A DNA stretch of 33,515 nucleotides, taken from positions 1 through 33,515 of the forward strand of contig JABDBX010000017.1 of NCBI GenBank assembly GCA_013288445.1, given 5' to 3'. Each line of letters opens with the position of its first letter. Positions within the stretch are counted from its first letter, which is position 1. Source of the DNA: Bacteroidota bacterium. GTDB taxonomy: Bacteria; Bacteroidota; Bacteroidia; Chitinophagales; Chitinophagaceae. The translations under genes and the position numbers were made by a program. Below the pieces are notes generated by a model, which had not been told where the DNA came from, made no database searches, and saw only the letters and a program-made list of their open reading frames with translations. Positions 16,268 through 25,132 of this stretch are shown here, one piece after another.

Positions 16268-17541
16268 GGCAGGGCATACGCATTAAAATTGCATTGCGTG
16301 CGCCAAGACAGTTAATAAATAATCTTTATCCCAACTAGCTTTTTTTCTTTTTGTGTTTACGCTGAGTTTTTTCACTCCTCTGCGATCATCGTGCTTCTTA
16401 ATAAGATTCAATGCAACTTTAGTGATAAAAGAAAAGTTCTCTGCTGCATTTCCTGCTCTTTTGGTACTCTTATCTTCCCCAAAGGCCACATCAAGTACCC
16501 AGTGGAGTTTGTTTTCTATACCCCAATGTTCTCTCACGGCATGATTAAATGTTTTGGCATCTGCCTTTTTGCTGCTAATATAATAGCGGATATGCTGCTC
16601 TGTTTCACTTGTGGCTTTTTGTGTCCGTTCGCTTTCGATGCGAATGAGTGTTTTCAATCCTTTCCAGTCTTTGCATTTACATATCCAGTCAGTATCTTCT
16701 ATAATACTGCAGACGCGCTTTTCTATTCGTCCATGCCCGGTGTTGAACATTACATCCTGCCGTAGTATTTTTCCATCTGCGAAGGCATCCTTTATATCAT
16801 CATGCAGATGCTTCTGGTTGTCCTTTACTGCAAGTATATAATCTCCTCCCTGTTCAATGATCTGTTCGGCTATATTCTTTTGGCAACCCATCGCATCTAT
16901 GGTTATCAGGCAACCTTCAATATGAAGCATTTGCAACAAGGCCGGTATTGCTGTAATCTCGTTGCTTTTGTCATTGACCTTGTATTGCGCCAATACCATA
17001 TTATTGACATTACTCCAGGCACTGACCATATGGATAATTGACTTACTACCATCTTCACCGCTGTTACACAGCCGCTTGCCATCTATACTAATAACCTGTC
17101 CTTTCGTAATCTGTGCAACTGATTGTACCCATTGTGTAAAACATTGTTCCAGTGCTTTGGGGTCGATAAGGGAAAACACTCTGTTAAACGTATCATGGGA
17201 GGGTATCCCATTAGGCAATTCCAATACCGTTTTGAGCCAATCATACCTAATCTCTCCAAACTCTTCAACATCTTCCCAGTTCTCTATACCGCATATGGCT
17301 GCGGTTATGGTAATGAAAATAATATCGTACAGCTTGTGAAGCTTTTTGCGTTCAATGCGAGGGTCGGGGATCGCTCCGAAATAGTCCATAATGCCTGACA
17401 TAGTTTTTTTGGAATGCCAAGCACCGAAATTGTATTCATTTAAAAAAACTTTGTGAACAACTTCCTCGAAAACGACCTTTCTGAAAACTTTTCCACATCA
17501 CTGTGGATTGGCATACTCTATTTTAATGCGTATGCCCTGCC
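16268..17541 (-). mobile_element. ISAs1-family insertion sequence, complete
   Basis: The element is 1274 bp with 22 bp perfect terminal inverted repeats at 16268-16289 and 17520-17541; the shared core is CAGGGCATACGCATTAAAAT. It holds one full-length transposase on the minus strand. The outer flanks do not show an 8-10 bp target duplication (TTCTTTAC on the left, TGCTGAAT on the right), so the element is no longer bordered by its original target halves. On its right side it ends directly in hsdR coding sequence, and no hsdR sequence is seen on its left, which points to a deletion or recombination beside the IS. Confidence 0.9.
16283..17401 (-). CDS. ISAs1-family DDE transposase
   Basis: The 372-residue protein has the ISAs1 (H-repeat associated) layout. 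An N-terminal DDE_Tnp_1-associated domain is seen as FGAIPDPRIERKKLHKLYDI and GIPSHDTFNRVFSLIDP. The catalytic domain follows with the Asp residues in ISIDGKRL and ITIDAMGCQ and the Glu in REHWGIENKLHWVLDVAFGE. It cuts and joins the IS ends during transposition. Length and motifs are intact, so the copy may be active. It occupies nearly the whole IS. Confidence 0.93.
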   Translation of the reverse strand: MSGIMDYFGAIPDPRIERKKLHKLYDIIFITITAAICGIENWEDVEEFGEIRYDWLKTVLELPNGIPSHDTFNRVFSLIDPKALEQCFTQWVQSVAQITKGQVISIDGKRLCNSGEDGSKSIIHMVSAWSNVNNMVLAQYKVNDKSNEITAIPALLQMLHIEGCLITIDAMGCQKNIAEQIIEQGGDYILAVKDNQKHLHDDIKDAFADGKILRQDVMFNTGHGRIEKRVCSIIEDTDWICKCKDWKGLKTLIRIESERTQKATSETEQHIRYYISSKKADAKTFNHAVREHWGIENKLHWVLDVAFGEDKSTKRAGNAAENFSFITKVALNLIKKHDDRRGVKKLSVNTKRKKASWDKDYLLTVLAHAMQF

Positions 17542-18143
17542 TGCTGAATGTGGCACTGGAGAATGTGATTTTTATGTTCAGGAAGGTATCGGAGGAGGAG
17601 ATGGTAATAGCCGACAGGCTTAAGGACATGCTGCGCAAAGCTCGTGAAGCGCTGGGCAGTAACTTTGACCAGAAAGACCCTGAATTTGTGACCCTATATG
17701 ATGAACTGAAACGGCTGTTTGATAAGAAGAACCTGGACGAAATATCGCAGGAAGAAATGAAACAAAATATTGCAGCCCTGCAACAGGTGTTTGATAAGGT
17801 AGCCGAGCTAAACAGGAAAAACAACCTGCTGAAAGCTAAGTATGAAAGTGATGCAAAATATGCCCGCACCCATAAGCGCATACTAGAGCAGGGCAACATA
17901 AGTAAACAGGAAAGCGAAATATGCGATACCCTGCTGGACATAAAAAGGCAGAGCGACGAGAAGGTGCTCATCAACACACGGATGCTGAACAATGAAAGCT
18001 ATTTTGAAAAGATGCTGATGCAAATGGTTGTTGGCAGTTTTGAAAAATCTAAAATAAATTTGGAGCCCGAATCGGCAACGTACATCAACAATTTAATAGC
18101 CAAGGAATACATAAACGAGTATCAAGGTAGATATACATGGTAA
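17542..18143 (+). pseudogene. hsdR: Type I restriction subunit HsdR, C-terminal remnant
   Basis: Only about the last 200 codons remain. The sequence FMFRKVSEEEMVIADRLKDM, then QKDPEFVTLYDELKRLFDKK, EMKQNIAALQQVFDKVAEL and YARTHKRILEQG, matches the helical C-terminal domain of HsdR (the EcoR124-type C-terminal region) that docks onto the methylase. The nuclease and helicase motor, normally 700-800 residues before this point, are absent: the frame runs into the right end of the IS (17541), where the in-frame ATGs at 17526 and 17532 are IS sequence. It overlaps hsdM by 7 bp (ATGGTAA), preserving the operon order R-M-S. DNA cleavage by this system should be lost. Confidence 0.88.
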
Positions 18144-19756
18144 CAGATTTTACAGCACAAACTAAAGAATTGATTGACAATCTGAAAGGGGTATGCACCT
18201 CTTACGGACTGGGGAATGACGGTAATGAATTCAAGATCATTACGCAGGTTTTTTTGTACAAATTCATGAACGATAAGTTCGGCTACGAGGTAAAGCAGAT
18301 AGACGCGAAGCTAAGGAAAGCAGAAAGCTGGGAGCAAGAAATAGCGAAGTACACGGAAAAAGAATATGCTATGCTGCTGAATAAAATGAGTGCAGACAGC
18401 GCAAAACTGAAACGAGTACATTATTTATCTCACTTGTTTAATAATCAAAGCCAGGCGGAATTTGCAAAATTATTTGACGACACCTTGCGTGATATTGCCA
18501 TTTTCAACAAAGACATTTTCTCTGTCAGAACAGGTACAGGAGAGCCGATTAAATTATTTGATGAGCTAAGCCAATATATCTCTGACAGCTCGCAACGGGA
18601 CAATTTTTGCAAGGCATTGGTAAATCAGCTGGTCAATTCCAGTTTTGAAAAAATATTCAGTCAAAAGTTCGATTTTTTCTCTACCATTTTTGAATACCTG
18701 ATAAAAGACTATAACAAAGATGGCGGCGGTAAGTATGCCGAATACTATACTCCTCATGCTGTATCAAAGATCATGGCATCTATACTGGTAGATAAGCCGG
18801 TGGCGAATGTTACCTGCTATGATCCCTCGGCAGGGTCGGGAACGCTACTTATGAATCTGGCACATGCCATAGGCGAAGACCGTTGCACCATATACAGCCA
18901 GGATATCTCGCAAAAATCATCAGGGATGTTGCGGCTGAACCTGATACTGAATAACCTGGTTCACTCGATACAAAATATTATACAAGGCAATACGTTGCTG
19001 ACACCTTACCACAAGGCGGGCGACAAGCTAATGACCTTCGATTATATAGTTTCTAACCCGCCCTTTAAGCTGGATTTCAGCGACTATATCGCTGATCTGG
19101 ACACAAAGCAAAACCACGAACGGTTTTTTGCAGGCTTCCCAAATGTACCCAATAAGGACAAGGATAAGATGGCTATTTATCCGCTATTTATTCAGCATAT
19201 TATGCATTCTCTGTCTGCCAAAGGCAAGGCGGCTATAGTAGTGCCAACTGGCTTTATTACCGCACAAAGCGGGATAGAAAAGAAAATACGAGAGAAGCTT
19301 GTAGATGAAAAAATGCTGCGTGGAGTGGTATCTATGCCAAGTAACATATTTGCCACTACCGGCACCAACGTTTCTATATTGTTTATTGATAAGGACAATA
19401 AGAAAGGCGATATAGTGCTGATGGATGCCTCAAAACTTGGTAAGACCGTAAAGGATGGTAAGAACCAGAAGACTTTACTCTCTGAGGAGGAAGAACAACT
19501 GATCATTGAAACTTTCAATAAGCACGAAGCGAAGGAAGACTTTACCGTTGTTGTTTCTTACGACCAGATTAAGGAGAAAAACTACTCTTTTAGTGCAGGG
19601 CAATATTTCGATGTAAAGATTGAATACATCGACATTAGCACGGAAGTATTTGCCGAAAAAATGGAAGGGCTTAAAGCCAACCTCGATAGCCTGTTTGCAG
19701 AATCCAAAGCTTTGGAAAGGGAAATTCAGAAACAATTAAATGGGTTGACGCTATGA
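18137..19756 (+). CDS. hsdM: Type I restriction-modification DNA methyltransferase subunit
   Basis: The 539-residue protein has the N-terminal helical HsdM domain and the N6-adenine methyltransferase core: DPSAGSGTLL (AdoMet-binding motif I, residues ~229-237) and NPPF (catalytic motif IV, residues 307-310), followed by KGKAAIVVPTGFI. With two HsdM per HsdS it methylates adenines in a bipartite target. All motifs look intact, so modification can persist without the restriction subunit. It overlaps the hsdR remnant (ATGGTAA) and hsdS (ATGA), so it is part of one operon, now possibly transcribed from within or near the IS end. Confidence 0.95.
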   Translation: MVTDFTAQTKELIDNLKGVCTSYGLGNDGNEFKIITQVFLYKFMNDKFGYEVKQIDAKLRKAESWEQEIAKYTEKEYAMLLNKMSADSAKLKRVHYLSHLFNNQSQAEFAKLFDDTLRDIAIFNKDIFSVRTGTGEPIKLFDELSQYISDSSQRDNFCKALVNQLVNSSFEKIFSQKFDFFSTIFEYLIKDYNKDGGGKYAEYYTPHAVSKIMASILVDKPVANVTCYDPSAGSGTLLMNLAHAIGEDRCTIYSQDISQKSSGMLRLNLILNNLVHSIQNIIQGNTLLTPYHKAGDKLMTFDYIVSNPPFKLDFSDYIADLDTKQNHERFFAGFPNVPNKDKDKMAIYPLFIQHIMHSLSAKGKAAIVVPTGFITAQSGIEKKIREKLVDEKMLRGVVSMPSNIFATTGTNVSILFIDKDNKKGDIVLMDASKLGKTVKDGKNQKTLLSEEEEQLIIETFNKHEAKEDFTVVVSYDQIKEKNYSFSAGQYFDVKIEYIDISTEVFAEKMEGLKANLDSLFAESKALEREIQKQLNGLTL

Positions 19757-21696
19757 GTGATTATAAAAATACTAAGCTTTATGATATTGGTAAAATTGTG
19801 ACTGGTAAAACACCTGAAACAACGGATCCCTTGAACTCTGGTTCAGATTACATGTTCCTTGGTCCAACTGATCTTCATAAGCACTTTATTATATCAAGGT
19901 CTGAAAAAATGATCTCTACAAAGGGGTTATTAAGCATAAAAGGAAGTGTAATTGATGGCTTGAGTATTTTAGTAGGTTGTATTGGATGGGATATGGGAAA
20001 CGTTGCTTTAGTAAAAGGTAAATGTGTTACAAATCAGCAAATAAATTCAATAACCAAAATAAAAGATTTTTATAATCCATTTTACATTTATTATTGGTTC
20101 AAACAAAAGAAACATTATTTATTTCAAATAGCATCGGTTACGAGGACTCCTATGCTGAAAAAATCAGATTTCTCGAACATAGAATTAAATATTCCTAATA
20201 AACATCAACAGGACAAAGTTTCAAATATCCTTATCTCCCTCGATTCCAAAATTGAACTCAATAACCGCGTCAATGCAGAATTAGAGGCCATTTCTAAAAC
20301 TTTGTATGATTATTGGTTCGTGCAATTTGATTTTCCTGATGCCAAAGGCAGGCCATATAAGAATAGCGGTGGGAAGATGTTTTGGAATGACGAGTTGAAA
20401 AGGGAGATACCGAAAGGCTGGACAAAAGGTTCATTGTCTGATATTGGTAATATTATTGGCGGTACTACTCCTTCGAAAGAAATAGATGAAAATTTTGATG
20501 ATAATGGCATGCCATGGATAACTCCTAAAGACCTTTCTTTAAATATGGGTAATAAGTTTATCACTAAAGGGGGAATTAGTGTTAGTGACCAAGGATTAAA
20601 AGCTGCATTGCTTAAAATTATGCCCAAAGGAACAGTATTGCTTAGTTCAAGGGCTCCAATTGGTTACATGGCGATAAGCAGAGAAGAAGTAACAACAAAT
20701 CAGGGGTTTAAGTCTTTCGTTCCCAAAGATCATTTTTCAACAGAGTATATATACTACACAGTACAAAATGCAATACCTGCGATTGTCAATAACGCATCTG
20801 GATCTACATTCAAAGAGGTATCAGGAGGTGTTTTGAAAACAATAGCTATCTGCGTGCCACCTAAAGTGGTAATAAAGGCATACACCAAAATTGTTGAACC
20901 AATTTTTAAAAAACAAAGTCTGTTAGAAGTTGAAAACCAACAATTAGCGGATCTCCGAGATTGGTTGTTGCCTATGCTAATGAACGGCCAGATAACGGTA
21001 CAAGGTGCCAAGCAGGGAGGTGTTTTAGCGGAAGCGCAACGACTGGTAGGCCCATCAAATAGCCAATCCGAAGGTAAAATGTTAGATTTTGCGCCGAAGT
21101 TTGAAATTACAATGCCAAACAACAATTTAAAACAGGCTATTCTTGTTGCGATGATTAAGCGACAATTAGGCATAAACTATGGTGAAGTAGGTATTCAGAA
21201 GACCGTTTTTAATGTTGCAGCATTTAGTCCTGGATTTACAGAGATGGACTATGAGTTTGCCAAATCTCACTATGGCACTTATAGTCCACAATTGACGGAT
21301 GATCTAAGAGCTAATCCGTATCTGATTAAGAAGGTGGTAAAAGGCAATAATGAGTGTTATGCAGTGAACAGCCGATATGAAGCAGATGTGAACGATGCCT
21401 TGTTGCAGCAAGAATATGCGGCTTATGTGAGCGCAATAAATAAAATGCTGACGGTTTATAAAGATCCATTCATTGGTAAGAAAACGGACAAAATAGAATT
21501 GCTCAACACTGTTGCGAAGTTAATTATGGACTTCCAAGCAACGGATATTGACACAATATATAAAGGCATGGAGGAATGGGAAATAAACCAACCTGGCTAT
21601 AACACCAAGGCGGATAAATTTTCTAAACCTGATACAGAAAAGATGATTAAGTTAATTAAAGATAGGGAGTTGGTAGATGTGCTTTTGAATAATTGA
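19753..21696 (+). CDS. hsdS: Type I restriction-modification specificity subunit with extra C-terminal domain
   Basis: The 647-residue protein is about 200 longer than usual HsdS. Residues ~1-165 form target recognition domain 1. The first conserved helical spacer follows (NILISLDSKIELNNRVNAEL and KTLYDYWFVQFDFPD). Domain 2 covers ~225-385 (EIPKGWTKGSLSDIGNIIGG, then IMPKGTVLLSSRAPIGYMAI), and the second spacer is near 395-425 (LLEVENQQLADLRDWLLPML). The extra part, ~440-647, begins with FAPKFEITMPNNNLKQAILV and contains SHYGTYSPQLTDDLRANPYL and KTDKIELLNTVAKLIMDF. It is a separate helical domain, perhaps related to Panacea/DUF4065-type antitoxin domains; that is a weak inference. HsdS sets the methylation sequence. 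Confidence 0.9.
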   Translation: MSDYKNTKLYDIGKIVTGKTPETTDPLNSGSDYMFLGPTDLHKHFIISRSEKMISTKGLLSIKGSVIDGLSILVGCIGWDMGNVALVKGKCVTNQQINSITKIKDFYNPFYIYYWFKQKKHYLFQIASVTRTPMLKKSDFSNIELNIPNKHQQDKVSNILISLDSKIELNNRVNAELEAISKTLYDYWFVQFDFPDAKGRPYKNSGGKMFWNDELKREIPKGWTKGSLSDIGNIIGGTTPSKEIDENFDDNGMPWITPKDLSLNMGNKFITKGGISVSDQGLKAALLKIMPKGTVLLSSRAPIGYMAISREEVTTNQGFKSFVPKDHFSTEYIYYTVQNAIPAIVNNASGSTFKEVSGGVLKTIAICVPPKVVIKAYTKIVEPIFKKQSLLEVENQQLADLRDWLLPMLMNGQITVQGAKQGGVLAEAQRLVGPSNSQSEGKMLDFAPKFEITMPNNNLKQAILVAMIKRQLGINYGEVGIQKTVFNVAAFSPGFTEMDYEFAKSHYGTYSPQLTDDLRANPYLIKKVVKGNNECYAVNSRYEADVNDALLQQEYAAYVSAINKMLTVYKDPFIGKKTDKIELLNTVAKLIMDFQATDIDTIYKGMEEWEINQPGYNTKADKFSKPDTEKMIKLIKDRELVDVLLNN

Positions 21697-21814
21697 CTGG
21701 GACACGTTAGATAAATACGGTGTTTTATTTGCACGGTAGAGCCCCGAACGTACAAGTGAGTGACACAACGGACGGTGATAGTAGCAATAAGCCGGAGCAA
21801 AAAAAGTGCTGCAC

Positions 21815-23215
21815 GAGCGATGTTGGTCAGAAGGTAAGACCAACATCGGGGGGGGGTGGTGGGGTGGGTAATGCCAGTTATAACTGGCTTACTTGTATAG
21901 ACACGTGTCCGTCGCGCTCATGGCTATGCTACAGACACGCGCCAGTGGATGGTTGATTCTTGCTGCCGCAATTGGAGGTATGCCTTGATGGGCTGATTGC
22001 TAACCCTGGGGAGATTTCTCCGCGCCGCTGCGCCCGGTGAAAAGCCGGGCTTCGCTGTGCTGCGAAATGACGGCGTTGATTTTGCTGTGATGGTGCTATG
22101 AGATCTCGTGTTGTTTGTCCGGTGCGAGCGATGTTGGTGAGAAGAGAAGACCAGCATCGGCGGCGTGTTGTTTGCCCTACGCGAGATGCCAGTTATAAAC
22201 TGGCTTACTTGTATAGACAGGTGTGTGCCGCGCTCATGGCTATGCTACAGACATGCGCCAGTGTAGTGGCGGTTTTTGCTGCCGCAATTGGAGGTATGCC
22301 TTGATGGGCTGATTGCGAACCCTTGGGAGATTTCTCCGCGTCGCTACGCCCGGTGAAAAACCGGGCTTCGCTGTGCTGCGAAATGACGGCGTTGATTTTG
22401 CGCTTGATGGTGCTGTGGGGCTCTTATTGTTTGTGCTGCGCGAGCGATGTTGGTGAGAAGGTAAGACCTGCAACGGCGGCGTTTTGTTTGCCCTACGCGA
22501 GATGCCAGTTATAAACTGGCTTACTTGTATAGACACGTGTCCGCCGCGCTCATGGCTATGCTACAGACATGCGCCAGTGTGGTGGCGGTTTTCGCTACCG
22601 CAATACGGAGGCAGTGCCTTGATGAGCTGATTGCGAACCCTGGGGAGATTTCTCCGCACCGCTACGCCCGGTGAAAAACCGGGCTTTGCTGAGCTGCGAA
22701 ATGACGGCGTTGATTTTGCTGTGATGGTGCTATGAGGCTCTTATTGCTTGTTCTGCGCGAGCGATGTTGGTCAGAAGGTAAGACCAATATCGGCGGCGTG
22801 TTGTTTGCCCTACGCGAGATGCCAGTTATAAACTGGCTTACTTGTATAGACACGTGTGTGCCGCGCTCATGGCTATGCTACAGACACGCGCCAGTGTAGT
22901 GGCGGTTTTTGCTGGCGCAATACGGAGGCAGTGCCTTGATGGGCTGATTGCGAACCCTGGGGAGACTTCTCCGCGCCGCTGCGCCCGGTGAAAAACCGGG
23001 CTTCGCTGAGCTGCGAAATGACGGCGTTGATTTTGCGCTTGATGGTGTTATGAGACCTCGTGTTGTTTGTCCTGCGTGAGCGATGTTGGTCAGAAGGTAA
23101 GACCAATATCGGCGGCGGAGGGGTGGGTAATGCCAGTTATAAACTGGCTTACTTTTATTGACACGAGTAGGCTTTGCTGCATGGCCTGCGCCTCATACTC
23201 GTGCCAGTGGATAAG
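21815..23215. repeat. Tandem array of a ~316 bp non-coding unit (five copies of the leading part)
   Basis: The landmark GAGCGATGTTGGT recurs at 21815, 22126, 22442, 22759 and 23078 (spacing 311, 316, 317, 319 bp). Each unit carries, in order: a hairpin CGATGTTGGTC...GACCAACATCG; the palindrome GCCAGTTAT(A)AACTGGC; a stem around CGTGTC...GACACG; GGAGATTTCTCC; and GCCCGGTGAAAA(G)CCGGGC followed by TTCGC...GCGAA. The last copy stops after the third stem. No open frame is preserved across units, since 316 is not a multiple of three. The array lies right after hsdS, in a 1.6 kb stretch without genes. Copies 1 and 5 differ from 2-4 in the segment after the first hairpin. Confidence 0.9.
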
Positions 23216-23307
23216 ACCTGTAACATCGGAATCAATTTCAATGTTAACCAATCATTATCTTCGTATTACCAACTATGTTCTTGTTAGTTAGCGGCGTGGC
23301 GAACCCG

Positions 23308-23315
23308 TAATTTTG
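23308..23315 (+). promoter_or_regulatory. -7 promoter box upstream of the T9SS type A cargo gene
   Basis: TAATTTTG matches TAnnTTTG exactly, 33 bp before the ATG at 23349. A possible -33 TTG lies at 23281-23283, 24 bp upstream, a little farther than usual. Confidence 0.45.
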
Positions 23316-23348
23316 GGGTATCTGTTTAAAGTCAGGTTTACTCCAAAT

Positions 23349-24077
23349 ATGCGCATCAGGAACATAATACTACTTTGCATTTTTTCTGTTTTTACGGGTT
23401 CGGTTCATGGGCAGTGCGACAGTTCGCTTTGGGCGCATGTATATAATAGCTACCGGTTGCACGTGAACACGCAGTGCGTCACTGTATCAGGGAAAGTTTA
23501 TTCGCTGATCTATGAGGAAGATGGGGATATTCACATCCGGCTGACGGTGGACTCGCCTTATATGTATATGCTGAACACAAGTAACTATTCGGGCCAGTAT
23601 GGTAAACTGGTGTGCGAACCACTCTGCGCTACCACCTGTACGCAGGCCGATGCTGTAGCCTCGTGTACGGGGTTTACCAATACGGTGTATATACCGGCAG
23701 TGGGGGAGCGGGTACTGGTAACAGGCAGCTTTGTAAGTGACCTGGACCACGGCTGGAATGAGATACACCCGGTAACGCAAATTGTTATCAACAATTCTGT
23801 TGGTGTGCAGAACGTGGGGCTCACCAATAGCCCGGAGGTAACTGTGTATCCAAACCCGGCAACATCGCATGTGAACTTCAAGCTGAACGAGCAGCCTGCG
23901 AGCCCGGTATATATCACTATATCTGACGAGATAGGCCGCCTGGCAGGGCAATACCAGATGCTGGAAAGCCTGGAACTAAAGATCAATACCCGCTACTTGC
24001 CTGCCGGGAAATATTTTTATAGTGTAAGGCAGGAGGCGAAGCTGCTCAAGGGAGGGACTTTTGATATAGCAAGGTAA
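23349..24077 (+). CDS. Secreted protein with OB-like domain and T9SS type A sorting domain
   Basis: The ATG at 23349 gives 242 residues beginning with a signal peptide (MRIRNIILLCIFSVFTGSVHG); an in-frame TTG at 23313 is rejected because it would bury that signal. The middle part (VSGKVYSLIYEEDGDIHIRL, then YGKLVCEPLC and VLVTGSFVSDLDHGWNEIHP) resembles an OB-fold-like domain that recurs in secreted bacterial proteins with DGDxH and HGWxEIHP motifs. The last ~75 residues (VTVYPNPATSHVNFKLNEQP, YLPAGKYFYSVR) form a type A C-terminal domain that directs export by the type IX secretion system. The substrate is unknown. It follows the tandem array and has its own -7 box. Confidence 0.8.
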   Translation: MRIRNIILLCIFSVFTGSVHGQCDSSLWAHVYNSYRLHVNTQCVTVSGKVYSLIYEEDGDIHIRLTVDSPYMYMLNTSNYSGQYGKLVCEPLCATTCTQADAVASCTGFTNTVYIPAVGERVLVTGSFVSDLDHGWNEIHPVTQIVINNSVGVQNVGLTNSPEVTVYPNPATSHVNFKLNEQPASPVYITISDEIGRLAGQYQMLESLELKINTRYLPAGKYFYSVRQEAKLLKGGTFDIAR

Positions 24078-24160
24078 AGGGATGAACTTGTAATGGATTT
24101 GCAGTTCGGCAATTGCTCACTGTGGGCTGCGAATGGGACTTACTTGGAGTTGTTAGAGCC

Positions 24161-24251
24161 ACGTAGGCGCGAGCCGATCACCCCAGATTTATTCGGCAGT
24201 CGCCTCATAAATCATCCCCTCTTTGAAGGAAAGAGGGGAGTGTGTTACGCA
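24161..24251. repeat. Interspersed repeat family A, copy 1 (hairpin inside)
   Basis: This 91 bp segment closely matches 28089-28180 in the same orientation, sharing ACGTAGGCGCGAGCC at the left, CCCCAGATTTATTCGGCA in the middle and GTGTGTTACGCA at the right. It holds the hairpin CCCCTCTTT / AAAGAGGGG (24216-24224 and 24230-24238). The 24078-24388 gap that contains it has no gene; the hairpin may also serve as terminator for the T9SS gene. Confidence 0.8.
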
Positions 24252-24388
24252 CTCTTTGGCGAGAAAACTGTCTCATTTTCAAACAGCTTGTGAGCTGTGT
24301 CGCAAATGCGGGATTTACTCACCATGTCAGTACTTCGGGTTTTCTGTCAAAATAAAATTCGCAAATTTATCCTCTGCGCACTATACAA

Positions 24389-25102
24389 TTATTTGTTGAG
24401 CCATTTTAGGAAGTCTGAGAACATTTCCTGGTTTATGGTGTGTACGTCATTATACTCTTTGTATGTTGGCTTTATGCCCAGGTGCAGGAGGTAGTCGCGG
24501 CTGTCGCGGGCATAGCGTATGTTTATCCTGTTGTCCCGTGTGCCGTGTGTGATGAACACGTCGAGGTTTTCCAGGTCTTTTCCGGGTTTTATTTTGGGTT
24601 TTATCTCTTCGGGTATCCTGCCGCTGAGTACGGCAATGCCTTTTATCTTGTCTGGCCGGGTGAGCCCCACACTGTAAGCCATTATTGCGCCCTGGCTAAA
24701 GCCGCAGAGATATACTTGCTTGTCGTTGAAGTGGTACTTCTTTTTCAACTGGCCGATAAATTCAATGATGGTGGTGCGGCTTTTCTCGGCTTGTGCTTTG
24801 TTTATTACTGGGTCCTGTGTTGAGAAGTCGGCCTCATACCAGGCATAGCTGTCCTGGCCAACGGAATAAGGGCCACGCGCCGAGACCACCAGGAATTTTG
24901 CGGGTAGCTCATTGGCAAAGGAGAACAGGTCTTTTTCGTTGCTGCCTATACCGTGCATGAGGATGAGTAACGGTGGATCAGCAACAGCTATTTTGGGTTG
25001 CCGCACCAAGTAATAGAGCGTGGTATCGGCTCCTTTGGCGTAGCTGGCATTTGCGGTGGCGATGGCTATAATAATGAACAGTGCTTTTGTAAATAGTCTC
25101 AT
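24389..25102 (-). CDS. Secreted alpha/beta-hydrolase esterase (phospholipase/carboxylesterase family)
   Basis: From the ATG at 25102 the protein has 237 residues; the open frame extends to 25249 but that part is read from repeat DNA. A signal peptide (MRLFTKALFIIIAIATANAS) leads into LLILMHGIGSNEKDLFSFAN, the oxyanion-hole HG segment. The nucleophile elbow is GFSQG with Ser136. Asp190 (THGTRDNRI) and His221 (YNDVHTINQ) complete the catalytic triad in the usual order. The family hydrolyses short acyl or carboxyl esters; the natural substrate is unknown and the enzyme should act in the periplasm or outside. Upstream lies a cluster of inverted repeats; no clear promoter was found. Confidence 0.88.
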   Translation of the reverse strand: MRLFTKALFIIIAIATANASYAKGADTTLYYLVRQPKIAVADPPLLILMHGIGSNEKDLFSFANELPAKFLVVSARGPYSVGQDSYAWYEADFSTQDPVINKAQAEKSRTTIIEFIGQLKKKYHFNDKQVYLCGFSQGAIMAYSVGLTRPDKIKGIAVLSGRIPEEIKPKIKPGKDLENLDVFITHGTRDNRINIRYARDSRDYLLHLGIKPTYKEYNDVHTINQEMFSDFLKWLNK

Positions 25103-25132
25103 GGTGAGGTGGTTTGTAAAAGTACTTATTAC

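Noticed and set aside
21848-21856. Run of nine G as a phase-variation switch
   Set aside because: It lies in non-coding repeat DNA with no reading frame or promoter spacing that it would control.
21924-23106. Several minus-strand open frames of 63-98 residues in the tandem array, sharing QHRSR-type segments
   Set aside because: They are the same repeat read in shifting frames; unit length is not a multiple of three, start and end differ in each copy, and no protein family is recognised.
21815-23215. CRISPR array
   Set aside because: Units are ~316 bp and similar over their whole length; there is no short repeat with unique spacers and no cas gene.
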